A stretch of DNA of 64,000 nt from assembly GCA_017860295.1 (NCBI GenBank), contig JAFNAS010000002.1, positions 202,341 through 266,340 of the forward strand, written 5' to 3'. Each line of letters opens with the position of its first letter. Within the stretch, counting starts at the first letter, position 1. The notes beneath the pieces were generated by a model. That model had not been told where the DNA came from, did no database searches, and saw only the letters and a list, made by a program, of their open reading frames with translations. The translations under genes and the position numbers were made by a program. This document shows, piece by piece, positions 55,427 through 64,000 of the stretch. This DNA comes from Bacteroidota bacterium (GTDB taxonomy: Bacteria > Bacteroidota > Bacteroidia > Bacteroidales > Paludibacteraceae).

Positions 55427-57166
55427 TTATTTATCGGCGCTGACGTATGACGAAACCTGATCGGTAGGGCCGCTGACATATTTCGGATAGTTAGGATAAG
55501 AGCACAACAGGTACCCAGCACCTTGTTGCTTCGGGCTGATGCGACCTTTCGTGTCTACCATCAGCGTTTTTGATGGAGCCTGTTTTTGTTCCACCCAGTT
55601 CACCAGCATATCCATGTTGTCATCTCCGTTAGGAGACGGGATATGTTTCACGTCCACCGGCTTACCTTCACCGTTCATCTTATAGCTTCGTCCCGACAAT
55701 CCGTGACCGGCTTGCGGCACCACATACAAACGGGCAAACTTGTCGATCGTAGCGCGTCCCATTTTATCGAGTAACGACTGATAATAATCGAGTTGTGCAC
55801 CCGGCGATGCAATGTTATCCATCGTACCGATGGTAAGAATCATTTTACCTCCGTTTTTATAGAAAGCCGAAAGATCGGGATTGGTAGAATCAAGCCATTC
55901 CGAGAGGAGTTTGCGACGATCATTCCATTTTCCACCCTCAACATAATCGAGCGGATTGGCTTTGATATCCTGCATCAAAAATCCGGTTACGCCCAGTGTA
56001 CCCATAAAATTATGGATCGGTGCATTTGCATCTGCACCTTCCTGCCCTTTGTAACGACGACTTTCAATCATGCCAAAACCATCGGGTTCGGTGGTGGGAA
56101 GCCACATGCCGAAACTTTTTACACCGTTGGCTAAAGGAGTAGCAAACTTATAGTTGCTGTAGACAAACTCCATCGTTTTGATCTGCTCGTTGGTAAGTTT
56201 GGCCGAGGTCGATTTATCCGACGGATCGGGATCGACATTGTTCGGAGCACGCAAAGCGACCCAGGGATCTTTCGTACCGATGCCGTCGTTTACATTGAAA
56301 ACAGCACGTGCTGCCATATAGTTGTTGATAATGCCGTCGGAGAGGCCGTCAAGGGCATCACACTGACGTAGAAATTCAGCCCGGATGGCATTCACCTTGG
56401 CAGGAGTAACCCAGTTCTTTGCCGGAATTTCCTGAATACGGATCAGCTCGGGAGCCAACATCAGGCTAGAGAAATTGATAATGGGAACATTGGCAATAAT
56501 ACCGTTATAATCTTTCGGGTAACGTTGCGCAACGGTCAATGCCTCAAGGCCTCCGTGCGAAGTCCCCACATAATAATTGTAAGCAGGACGTTTTCCGTAT
56601 AACCGCTCCATAATCACCATAGCAGCATCGTGCGTCTTTTTCATCTGCATATACCCCATGTTTTTGATCGCCTCATCGTTCATCGCCCACTCATCGCCCG
56701 GAGTAGGACCCGAAGCCAATGGCTTTTGTTGTGGTACACCGAAACCCATGCCGCCAGCCTGGTGTCCCGAGTCGCTTCCATAGAGCGCGAAACCTTTGTT
56801 GATCAATGGATTTTTACCTTCCCGTACGGTAATGGTTCCGTTCATACCACCGCCACCGGCCTGCATGGCATGTTGTGTCCAACTGGCCGGAAGAATTACC
56901 CGAAAGTTGATTGGCCAGCCTTGCGGATCGACCGGAAAGATGGATCCCTCGACTACAGCATAGGCCGGCGTTGCCTCTGTAGCTTCAATCCAACGGGGTT
57001 CGTACAATTTTACCGAACCAACAGGTTCTCCTATCTGAGAAGGAGCAATCGAGGTACCGACTTTTGTCAAATCAGCTTTTGTAATGAGAATAGCCTTGTT
57101 CTGCGCAAAAGCCATATTCCCAATCAGCAGAAACGATACAAGAATAATACCACCTATTTTTCTCAT
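55427..57166 (-). CDS. Tannase/feruloyl-esterase-family esterase
   Basis: I start at the ATG at 57166, where the leader begins (MRKIGGIILVSFLLIGNMAF), giving 579 residues. It has the tannase-family nucleophile elbow YVGTSHGGLEALT (about 200-212), the characteristic GGGMNGTI segment near the N-terminus, and the catalytic His in VPQAGHGLSGR near the C-terminus. Members of this family release ferulic or gallic acid from plant polymers. In this locus feruloyl groups on pectic arabinan or galactan are the likely target. It is convergent with GH43 and follows GH51 on the same strand. Confidence 0.85.
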   Translation of the reverse strand: MRKIGGIILVSFLLIGNMAFAQNKAILITKADLTKVGTSIAPSQIGEPVGSVKLYEPRWIEATEATPAYAVVEGSIFPVDPQGWPINFRVILPASWTQHAMQAGGGGMNGTITVREGKNPLINKGFALYGSDSGHQAGGMGFGVPQQKPLASGPTPGDEWAMNDEAIKNMGYMQMKKTHDAAMVIMERLYGKRPAYNYYVGTSHGGLEALTVAQRYPKDYNGIIANVPIINFSSLMLAPELIRIQEIPAKNWVTPAKVNAIRAEFLRQCDALDGLSDGIINNYMAARAVFNVNDGIGTKDPWVALRAPNNVDPDPSDKSTSAKLTNEQIKTMEFVYSNYKFATPLANGVKSFGMWLPTTEPDGFGMIESRRYKGQEGADANAPIHNFMGTLGVTGFLMQDIKANPLDYVEGGKWNDRRKLLSEWLDSTNPDLSAFYKNGGKMILTIGTMDNIASPGAQLDYYQSLLDKMGRATIDKFARLYVVPQAGHGLSGRSYKMNGEGKPVDVKHIPSPNGDDNMDMLVNWVEQKQAPSKTLMVDTKGRISPKQQGAGYLLCSYPNYPKYVSGPTDQVSSYVSADK

Positions 57167-57359
57167 GTTTTTAAGATTAATACCGAATGAAAATCTCATG
57201 ATGAAATCTCTTCCTATATATAAAACGAATTATGCTCGCCCGCATTGACAATCGAATATCAATAGCAATTTGCATATTTTATTTACTTAAGATATTCAAA
57301 TTAACTCGTCTGCAAATATACAATTTTGCCATCAATTTTTGATAATCGGCAAACACTAC

Positions 57360-57390
57360 AACAGGACAGCAAGTTACTTGCTGCCCTGTT
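57360..57390 (-). terminator. Hairpin after the GH51 gene
   Basis: AACAGGACAGCAAGT and ACTTGCTGCCCTGTT pair at 14 of 15 positions with almost no loop. There is no clear T-run, so it may be a terminator or processing stem. Confidence 0.5.
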
Positions 57391-57420
57391 ACAAACAAAA
57401 TTCATACACGAATAACCCTT

Positions 57421-59559
57421 TTATTTTTGAATCTGAATTTGTAGTATATTGACCGAATACGGAGTCAGTTTCTGCGAAAATGTCGTACCGATTCCCTTGA
57501 TGGCGAATGTAGCCGGCACAATCTTCTGTGGTTCGGTTATGGTATTGGTATCTTCGGGTTTAGCCCCTTTAATCACTACCAGTGTCGCTTTCTTATCCAC
57601 TTTTGCCACCCCTTTAAGGTTAATTTCCACCGGCTGCACCTTTCCCGAAGCGTTTACCACTTTCAGGTAAATAGTTCCGGTTTTATCGTCCTGCGTAGCC
57701 GAATAGAACACGGTAGGAACCGGAGCCGGTTTAGTTCCGTTAATGCTGTCTCTTTTGGAAAGCGGAGGGTTTTGAGTCGGAATATGAGCCGCTGTCATGG
57801 AGACGATTTTATTACCCAGATACTCGCTAAATATTTTCTGTACATAATAAGAAGGCGAACCGTAAGCACTCAAAGCATTGTAACCGATCAAGTCGGAATC
57901 CCATTGCCAGGCTTTGGGTGCGGTTGCTGTTGCCGTATTTATGTTGACAAACAACGGAGCATAACAGGACATAATGATAAGATCCGAGTTACGTTCCATT
58001 CCCGTCATCCAAGCCGCATCGCCCAATGCCGCATGAAGATTGGTGGTAGGTGCACCTTCGCGCGTTGCCCATTCACCGACAAAAATTTTAGAGCCTTTGC
58101 GATCGTATTTGTCGTACTGAGATGCATTGGCAAACATTTCCCACGAACTGCGATAATAATGTTCGTCCATCACATCCGGCTTTTTACCCGTCACTTTCAG
58201 ATCAGGATTCTGCGTATCGGTAATGGTCGACACACAGGTCAGTTGCGGATATTTTTTTTCGATAGCTTCGCGGAACTGCTTGAAACGCCCGTCGTAACTA
58301 TTGGAGCGGTCGAACCAATCTTCGTTGCCAATTTCCACGTAGGTAAGTTTAAATGGTTCGGGATGGCCGTCGGCAGCACGTTTGGCTCCCCAGTAGGTCG
58401 ACTTGTCGCCGATAACATACTCAATTTCATCCAAAGCATCTTCCACGTATGGTTTGAGTAACGGCCCGGCATCCACGTGGTCGCCATTGAGCGAATACCC
58501 GGCATATACCGCCAAAACGGGTTCGGCTCTCATTTCTTCGCACCACATCAGGAATTCATAAAGTCCCATACCATCGGTCGGACGATAACTCCAGGAGCCT
58601 TTATGTCCCGGACGGTTATCGATAGGGCCTAACGTCGTTTTCCAGGGAAAAGCATTGGCAAAGTCGGGTCCTTCGAGAAAATTACCACCCGGGAAACGCA
58701 GAAATTTCGGTTTCATATCCACCATCATCTGCATCAGGTCGATACGGTTGCCGTTCGGGCGGTTATTGTAGGTGGGAGGAAACAACGAAACGAGATTGAG
58801 ATAATAGAGACCCGTGCGATCGGTCGAGATCACGAAACGAGCATCGGTTGTTGGTTTTACATTGGCAGCTGTAGTCAGTGTCACTTCATATTTTTTCCAG
58901 AGAGTGCTTTTTTCAAGCGTAATGGTTCCCGTTGCATAGATTGTTTTTCCATCATTGCTTTCAATGGTAACGGTTATCGGGCCTGCCGTATTATTTTCAA
59001 TCACGGGAACAGGAGGAGCTGCATTTTGCGGTCTTCTCGGTATGCCCGGACGGCGTGGAAATTGCATACTTCCGGTTCCCTTCAGGTAAAACGATGCTTT
59101 GTAGGTAGTCGACGGCTTCACAGGGATTCCCCAAAAGCCTTCGTTGGCAACCCCTACCCGATTGCCTCCTTTGGCAACGGTAAGTCGCAAGCAGGTGGTA
59201 AGAGCAGTGTTAATAGCATGTCGCCTCTCGTCGAAAGGAACATTATCAGGATCGGCAGCAATTAATTTGATAGAGGCTCTGGAAGCTGTATCCTGTTGAA
59301 CCAAACTCCAACCTTCCGGTTTAACCTTGTCGTCCTTAAAAATACGGTTGCGAATAAGTTCAGCATACAAACCTCCATCGTAAGAGTGGTTGATCTCTTC
59401 CGTCATCAGTCCATAAAGCATAGGGCTAACGTTGGCTCCGGGTTGTGTAAAATCTAATGTTAGTTGGGTCTTTTGAGCCGAGATGCACGGAGATAAAAAA
59501 AACAATGCACCCATTACAAAAAGAGAAAGAAATGGCTTCTTTAGAGTCGGTTTTTTCAT
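57421..59559 (-). CDS. GH51 alpha-L-arabinofuranosidase
   Basis: The 712-residue protein (leader LSLFVMGALFFLSPCISAQ) has an N-terminal carbohydrate-binding-like beta domain with a Pro/Arg insert (FPRRPGIPRRPQ), then the GH51 barrel. Acid/base Glu lies in YVEIGNEDWFDRS (about 412-416) and nucleophile Glu in KIFVGEWATREG (about 497). A C-terminal beta domain follows. It removes arabinofuranose from arabinan or arabinogalactan side chains. It heads a leftward pair with the esterase, 222-254 bases apart with a hairpin between. Confidence 0.92.
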   Translation of the reverse strand: MKKPTLKKPFLSLFVMGALFFLSPCISAQKTQLTLDFTQPGANVSPMLYGLMTEEINHSYDGGLYAELIRNRIFKDDKVKPEGWSLVQQDTASRASIKLIAADPDNVPFDERRHAINTALTTCLRLTVAKGGNRVGVANEGFWGIPVKPSTTYKASFYLKGTGSMQFPRRPGIPRRPQNAAPPVPVIENNTAGPITVTIESNDGKTIYATGTITLEKSTLWKKYEVTLTTAANVKPTTDARFVISTDRTGLYYLNLVSLFPPTYNNRPNGNRIDLMQMMVDMKPKFLRFPGGNFLEGPDFANAFPWKTTLGPIDNRPGHKGSWSYRPTDGMGLYEFLMWCEEMRAEPVLAVYAGYSLNGDHVDAGPLLKPYVEDALDEIEYVIGDKSTYWGAKRAADGHPEPFKLTYVEIGNEDWFDRSNSYDGRFKQFREAIEKKYPQLTCVSTITDTQNPDLKVTGKKPDVMDEHYYRSSWEMFANASQYDKYDRKGSKIFVGEWATREGAPTTNLHAALGDAAWMTGMERNSDLIIMSCYAPLFVNINTATATAPKAWQWDSDLIGYNALSAYGSPSYYVQKIFSEYLGNKIVSMTAAHIPTQNPPLSKRDSINGTKPAPVPTVFYSATQDDKTGTIYLKVVNASGKVQPVEINLKGVAKVDKKATLVVIKGAKPEDTNTITEPQKIVPATFAIKGIGTTFSQKLTPYSVNILQIQIQK

Positions 59560-59835
59560 GACAAGATGGATTTTAACGGATAGTACAATCTAATGATAAA
59601 AATACAATTAAAAGTTAAGACTATATATACGCGATTGGGTTTAAAACAAGGCTGAAAATTCAGCCATTTTAATACATCTATCATGCAAAATGCCATTGAA
59701 GTAGGGCATTTTATAAAAAGACGACTAAAATGACCGCTCTATGATTTTTTGACTGCACATAGATTGCATTTTGAAATTTTACCTATAAATTTGTATTCAC
59801 AACCGATTCAAACGAGAGAATTCTTACCTGTTTCT

Positions 59836-60261
59836 ATGCACTTGCAAAATCAACATCTGTTATCGGAACCCGGAACGTGGATCACGCAATCGGAATTTAC
59901 CGATGCCAAAGGAGGCATATCCAAAGCCTCGGGCGAAACCATTATCTCAATCGATGGATTACATTTCAAAAATTGCAGTTGGGTGAACCTGAACGGAACA
60001 AGACTCGCCAACGATTACCTTATTTCGAAAGTTAACGATCGTTTGTTCGAATATATTTCGAAAAATCCGGCACTGGGTCTGCAAAAAGGGACATTTCATA
60101 TCGACCGAAACCGCATCTATTCCCGGTTTATTATCGAAACAACTTCGCTTAATGGGTTCGAAGTCATTGTAAGACGAGGAAATTACTGCTATACGGAAGG
60201 CGCCTTATTCGATGGAGATAAATTACTGAATACCTGGACTTGCATCATGGAGAAAACCTGA
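59836..60261 (+). CDS. Hypothetical protein of 141 residues
   Basis: I start at the ATG at 59836 (MHLQNQHLLSEPGTWITQSE), since upstream in-frame codons run through an unlikely leader. The product is a mixed alpha/beta protein with an acidic first half and KGTFHIDRNRIYSRFIIETT in the middle. No signal peptide, membrane span or family that I recognise. It ends four bases before the GNAT gene, so the two are probably one operon. Confidence 0.6.
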   Translation: MHLQNQHLLSEPGTWITQSEFTDAKGGISKASGETIISIDGLHFKNCSWVNLNGTRLANDYLISKVNDRLFEYISKNPALGLQKGTFHIDRNRIYSRFIIETTSLNGFEVIVRRGNYCYTEGALFDGDKLLNTWTCIMEKT

Positions 60262-60265
60262 TTCG

Positions 60266-60766
60266 ATGATGAATATTCAATACACTTCATCGGTTTTTGC
60301 CGAATCGTACTGCCAGGCGGTAGATGCCGTAGCCCGCGAACGGAAATATCTGGGATCCACAGAAGGTTTCCCATTGGAGAGTACGGTTGCTTTCGTGCAA
60401 ATGATAGAAGCAAAAAATCTGGCGCAATACTACGCCATCGAAAATAACCGGGTAGTGGGTTGGTGCGACATTATTCCCAAACATTACGAGGGATTGAATC
60501 ATGTCGGAGTACTTGGCATGGGACTTTTACCCGACTATCGGGGGAAAGGATTGGGTAGAGTGCTGTTAACAAAGACAATCGGACACGCCTGCGACATTAA
60601 TCATCTTGAAAAAGTAGAATTGGAGGTATTCGAATCGAATATAACCGCCATCTCACTGTACTGCAAACTAGGATTTACGCTGGAGGGCAAACGCGAACAC
60701 GGACGCAAACTCGACGGAGTCTACGACAACATTCTGCTTATGTCACGTTTTTTGATCAGACAATAA
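60266..60766 (+). CDS. GNAT-family N-acetyltransferase
   Basis: The 166-residue protein has the GNAT acetyl-CoA loop LLPDYRGKGLGRVLL and the C-terminal VELEVFESNITAISLYCKLG, GFTLEGKREHGRKLDG pattern of RimI/phosphinothricin-type members. It acetylates an amine; the substrate is unknown. Its end overlaps the convergent kinase-like gene by 11 bases. Confidence 0.88.
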   Translation: MMNIQYTSSVFAESYCQAVDAVARERKYLGSTEGFPLESTVAFVQMIEAKNLAQYYAIENNRVVGWCDIIPKHYEGLNHVGVLGMGLLPDYRGKGLGRVLLTKTIGHACDINHLEKVELEVFESNITAISLYCKLGFTLEGKREHGRKLDGVYDNILLMSRFLIRQ

Positions 60767-61406
60767 TTTTTGCCTCCTTTCGTGCAAGCACCTCTTCGGC
60801 CAACATGATCAAACGCTCCAATGTTTTCTCCGGCCCCAAAATATCGGTTCTCAGTGCCAAATCGTATTGCGTGGCATCGGTCCATATTTTACCGGTAAAC
60901 AGGTGAAAATATTCCGATCTTTTTTTATCACTCTCGGCAATCATTTTTTGCGCCCGGGCTTCCGACACATTGCAATTTTCACACAACCGTTTTACGCGAA
61001 ACTCCAAACCGGCATGTAAAAAGAGGCTGACATGCAGCGGATGCTGTCGCAAAATATACGAACCGCAACGACCCAGAATAACGGCCGAACGTTCGGTGGC
61101 CAAACGTTTGATTACTTCACTTTCGACCTGAAACAACTCTTTATTCGTAGGTGGCAACGGGCGGTGTTCAACCCTGTCGGGACAACGGGTAATCGATTGC
61201 AAAAACGATTGCCAGGCCGTAATAATCTTCTCATCGCGTTGATAAAGATCTGTCTCGTGCATCGAAAACTTTTGAGCTGTTTCCGAAATGATTTCATGAT
61301 CGGCATACGAGATACCGAAGTGTTTGGCAAGCGCTTCGCCGATCAAGGCTCCGCCACAGCCCAACTGACGGCTGATGGTAATAATAAAAGGCATGTTGAG
61401 TGACAT
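60756..61406 (-). CDS. Cytidylate-kinase-like family protein
   Basis: The ATG at 61406 gives 216 residues and is preceded by a strong AGGAGG ribosome site seven bases upstream on the minus strand, which decides against the longer frame. The start FIITISRQLGCGGALIGEAL is the modified P-loop of the cytidylate kinase-like (AAA_26) family, followed by AVILGRCGSYILRQHP and an Arg-rich lid (FRVKRLCENCNVSEARAQKM). The cellular substrate of this group is not established. Housekeeping cytidylate kinase would have the usual GxxGxGKG loop, which is absent. Confidence 0.85.
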   Translation of the reverse strand: MSLNMPFIITISRQLGCGGALIGEALAKHFGISYADHEIISETAQKFSMHETDLYQRDEKIITAWQSFLQSITRCPDRVEHRPLPPTNKELFQVESEVIKRLATERSAVILGRCGSYILRQHPLHVSLFLHAGLEFRVKRLCENCNVSEARAQKMIAESDKKRSEYFHLFTGKIWTDATQYDLALRTDILGPEKTLERLIMLAEEVLARKEAKIIV

Positions 61407-61519
61407 AATCGGATCCTCCTTTTTTTTACATTCTGCAGGTAAGTGATAAATTCGGGTCAAAAGATACGCACAAAAAACACGTTTTGCTATTGTTATTGTG
61501 AAGTCATCTTGACTTTTTT

Positions 61520-61754
61520 TGAATACAACCGGTATTAAATAGCATACCTACGCACTTTATTGTATCTGGAAACCTGTTTTTCTATAGACTGATCGTCCCG
61601 ATGAGACTAAAATTCCATAGGCATAACATGCTTATAGAAAAATCGACAAATCAGATGAAAAATTCCATCGGAACGGCACGTGCTGATCTATCAAAGCAAC
61701 CTAACCCTGTTTGTTTTGACGAACCATTGGAGTTGATAAAAAAGTCCAGACGAC
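61520..61754 (+). repeat. Imperfect long direct repeat, copy 1
   Basis: Matches 63177-63414 over its whole length with shared blocks such as CACTTTATTGTATCTG, ATGACATGCTTAT-like, AATCGACAAATCAGATGAAA and GTGCTGATCTA. It fills most of the 458-base gap after the kinase-like gene and before the metallophosphoesterase stop. It has no reading frame of note. Confidence 0.8.
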
Positions 61755-61864
61755 TTCTGTGTTAATTAGCCCTTCCGAATCGCATTTCAATGAAACATCA
61801 GTAATTCTTTGAGGCCATTTAAAACACGATTCGGAAAGAATCTACGCAAAAATCTTCGAACAGG

Positions 61865-62944
61865 CTAGAGGCTTATTCTCTTTTCTTCTATTGTTACCGG
61901 TTTATTGTTTACCCAGTTCATCAGGCGGACATGCTGACAGGTGTTCTGTTCATCCTGTTGTGTCTCGACATACGAAAAAGGATGTTTGGGTGACTCGCAC
62001 CAGGTACCGGTATTTGCATAAATATGTTGAGGTAAAGACAAAGGGTTCTCCTCTATCTTTTCGATATGCGTGTGTCCGAACAAAACAATCGACAGATTCT
62101 TTTCCTTCGAAAGCTCATCGGCGGCATATCCCAAATATCCCAGTTCGGCCAATGCTGCCTGAAATGCTTTGTCCGGACCATATTTTTTGACCCATTGCCT
62201 GTAAAGAGCCGCATATTGTTCTTTTACCTGTTTTGCAGTAACCGAAGTGCCATCCGGCATAATAATCGGATCATTTTCGTCTACTCCGCTGTAGAGCAAC
62301 ACCACATCGACCACACTTTCGGGCAACGACATCTTGTCTTCTACTGTCAGCAAATCATGCTGCGAATCGGCAAAGGCATGGATATTTTCCTTGACTTTGG
62401 ACACTTTAGTAGCAACTATTCTGCTGATAAAATAGCCCAACGGAAGTTTTGTAGGCATTCCGTTGTCCGCATCGGGAGCATTAAACATAGCATACCGGTT
62501 TCCATGCTCTCCGCGCAATTTGCCCTCGCCATAATACCCGAGCAGCGTATCCTTATCGCGAATGAAATTGATACCCGGAATATATTGTTGCAAAATCTCA
62601 TCGGTCAGTAACAGGTCGTGATTACCGATTACGTAGGTCAGTTTGATGCCCTTGCTTATCAGTTGCTTCAGTTGCTCTACCACACATACGTTTTGTTGTG
62701 CCGTAAAGATACCTTCGAAAGTTTGAGGTTGCAGATGAACCGGGCAAACCCAGGTATCGACCACATCGCCCAATAGAATAACTTCGGCCACATCGTTACA
62801 ACCGGCTACATAGGACAAAAAGGAGGCAATTGCCTGAGCTTCTTCTCTGGTGAGCCAACCGTAATGATGTTCCGCATCGGGATAACACAGACTTCGCTCA
62901 TCGTTCATGTGCAAATCACTGAGAAAAACACGTTTTTTTTCCAT
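61865..62944 (-). CDS. Calcineurin-like metallophosphoesterase
   Basis: The 359-residue protein has the di-metal motifs in order: VFLSDLHMND (about 7-15), LLGDVVDTW (about 57-65), IGNHD (about 106-110) and FGHTHIEK (about 291-298). No signal peptide is seen, so it is cytoplasmic. Such enzymes cleave phosphate mono- or diesters; the substrate cannot be read from sequence. It lies alone between the two copies of the long repeat. Confidence 0.88.
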   Translation of the reverse strand: MEKKRVFLSDLHMNDERSLCYPDAEHHYGWLTREEAQAIASFLSYVAGCNDVAEVILLGDVVDTWVCPVHLQPQTFEGIFTAQQNVCVVEQLKQLISKGIKLTYVIGNHDLLLTDEILQQYIPGINFIRDKDTLLGYYGEGKLRGEHGNRYAMFNAPDADNGMPTKLPLGYFISRIVATKVSKVKENIHAFADSQHDLLTVEDKMSLPESVVDVVLLYSGVDENDPIIMPDGTSVTAKQVKEQYAALYRQWVKKYGPDKAFQAALAELGYLGYAADELSKEKNLSIVLFGHTHIEKIEENPLSLPQHIYANTGTWCESPKHPFSYVETQQDEQNTCQHVRLMNWVNNKPVTIEEKRISL

Positions 62945-63176
62945 AGCATTCTGTTTTTTACTGGTTAATGACTCTATTTCTACTAAGTCGTCTTGACTTT
63001 TTCTTCCGAATCATTTCGAATCAAAACAATGAAATATTCCGACAGAATTTACACGATTTACAACAGAAAATGCCTGTTAATTCTGCCAATCCTGTCTGCT
63101 TAGCGATTCTTATTATCTGATCGAGCTGAGTTTTACATGATAAAGTCGCCCTGACTTTTCGTTATGTACTTATTGT

Positions 63177-63414
63177 TGAATACAACCGCCATTCAATATC
63201 CGACCTACGACACTTTATTGTATCTGAAAACATGTTTTTCTATAAACTTATCGTTTCCGATGAGGCTAAAATGCCATAGGCATGACATGCTTATAAAAAA
63301 AATCGACAAATCAGATGAAAAGTTCCAGAGGAACGGCAGGTGCTGATCTACAAAAGCAATCTAAACCTGTTTGTTTGAACACAATATGAAAGTTGACAAA
63401 AAAGGGCAGACGGC
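63177..63414 (+). repeat. Imperfect long direct repeat, copy 2
   Basis: Counterpart of 61520-61754, in the same orientation, about 1.65 kb away. Substitutions are scattered rather than clustered, and small indels occur (for instance an A-run near 63293). The remainder of the gap 62945-63459 is featureless except for two AAGTC-N5-GACTT motifs. Confidence 0.8.
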
Positions 63415-63459
63415 TGCGACATGCCTTATTGTCGTACAATTCCGTTCCGATCTGTTTCT

Positions 63460-63750
63460 TCAATATATCAGGCAATCAAAATCATCATTCACCACTACAC
63501 CTATCGACGTAAATGCCTTCAGATACACATTCAATTCCCGTTCGATAGCAGCAATACTATTACCCTGCCCCGTAGGCATTACAACTTCGAGCGCCTGCTC
63601 ATTGGGTTTGTAATAGTGGCTCACCGTACCGTAATAGATCTTATTCGGACTTCTCGATTTCAATTGAAGAATCCGGGCTTTAATCGTATGCGGATAGCCG
63701 GGAACCTGTGCTTCAAACTCTTTTACAATCATCCATTCTTCATATACCAT
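63460..63750 (-). CDS. Hypothetical protein of 96 residues
   Basis: The product (MVYEEWMIVKEFEAQVPGYP then HTIKARILQLKSRSPNKIYY) reads like a small beta-rich soluble protein; no family is recognised and there is no leader. A second possible start is the Met at position 7. It lies 60 bases after the partial gene at the window edge, on the same strand. Confidence 0.55.
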   Translation of the reverse strand: MVYEEWMIVKEFEAQVPGYPHTIKARILQLKSRSPNKIYYGTVSHYYKPNEQALEVVMPTGQGNSIAAIERELNVYLKAFTSIGVVVNDDFDCLIY

Positions 63751-63810
63751 AAAACGTTTTTTATCTAGTTGTTATCTTACTATTATTTCTACTCTTGTTC
63801 GGGTGGAAAC

Positions 63811-63999
63811 TTATTGCGGGTCACACTTTTCCATTATATCCACCATCCTGTTTCGGAAGTACCACATCCGATCGTGCGTCCATGCATTGAGGCAAAGAAT
63901 CGAGTTTTTGCTGAACTCTCCGATTTCGGGAAACGATTCGCAGAGTTTTTTCTTGGCACACTCAAAACAATCGTACCAAAAGTCGACGTACGGACGATT
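63811..63999 (-). CDS. C-terminal part of an unrecognised protein (5' end outside window)
   Basis: The frame is open from the window edge for 62 residues before TAA at 63811. The sequence (NRPYVDFWYDCFECAKKKLC ... LNAWTHDRMWYFRNRMVDIM) is rich in aromatic residues and cysteines and reads like a real, cytoplasmic protein end. No family is recognised. Confidence 0.6.
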   Translation of the reverse strand, partial: NRPYVDFWYDCFECAKKKLCESFPEIGEFSKNSILCLNAWTHDRMWYFRNRMVDIMEKCDPQ

Positions 64000-64000
64000 G

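Noticed and set aside
1..64000. CRISPR arrays, rRNA genes, insertion sequences
   Set aside because: No regularly spaced repeats, rRNA stretches or transposase genes were seen on either strand.

Overview
The window is bacterial and almost certainly from the Bacteroidota, probably Bacteroidales. The evidence is two SusC/SusD outer-membrane import pairs, an ECF sigma/FecR anti-sigma pair, RteC and DUF4007 family proteins, signal peptides and lipoboxes of the usual Bacteroidota style, and many promoter-like TAnnTTTG boxes. It divides into an integrated accessory island (about 1-25,275) and an ordinary chromosomal stretch (about 25,300-64,000).

Island, left part (1-7,231). This holds the C-terminal end of a tyrosine integrase, a divergent HxlR regulator/UvrA-like ABC ATPase pair, an RteC-family protein, a GH108 muramidase, a small excisionase-type HTH protein, a DnaD-like primosome protein and a DnaC-like helicase loader. 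It looks like the replication and lysis remnant of an integrative element. No relaxase or conjugation genes lie in the window.

Island, centre (7,232-17,143). A palindrome-rich control region precedes a tightly packed seven-gene operon: XRE regulator, then sspB-like (DUF4007), sspC-like (large ATPase) and sspD-like (PP-loop ATP pyrophosphatase), matching the single-strand DNA phosphorothioation (Ssp) modification genes. These are followed without a gap by a protein with two GHKL ATPase domains (the second a histidine-kinase core), a receiver-domain protein and an unrecognised 253-residue protein. No cysteine desulfurase (SspA) and no SspE-type restriction gene is present. A modification module wired to a two-component-like module is the best candidate here for an undescribed defence system.

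Island, right part (17,144-25,275). A GC-rich, structured, apparently non-coding block is followed by three small leftward genes of mobile-element type, a TOTE-type primase-helicase and a HipBA toxin-antitoxin pair. The island ends at a tRNA-Ser-like 3' end followed by a terminator, the signature of an attachment site.

Chromosomal part. A leftward locus (25,605-37,609) joins ECF sigma, FecR, STN-type SusC and SusD to two related zinc metalloproteases, one of which has lost its HExxH motif. A redox pair (OhrR-like MarR and thiol peroxidase) and a PafA-type alkaline phosphatase follow. A pectin utilisation locus (41,661-59,559) encodes GH105, SusC/SusD, a trehalase-like glycosidase, two GH28, CE12, GH43, a tannase/feruloyl-esterase-type esterase and GH51; two of its transcription units share a 14-bp palindrome. 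The right end carries housekeeping-type genes and two copies of a roughly 235-bp imperfect repeat flanking a metallophosphoesterase.
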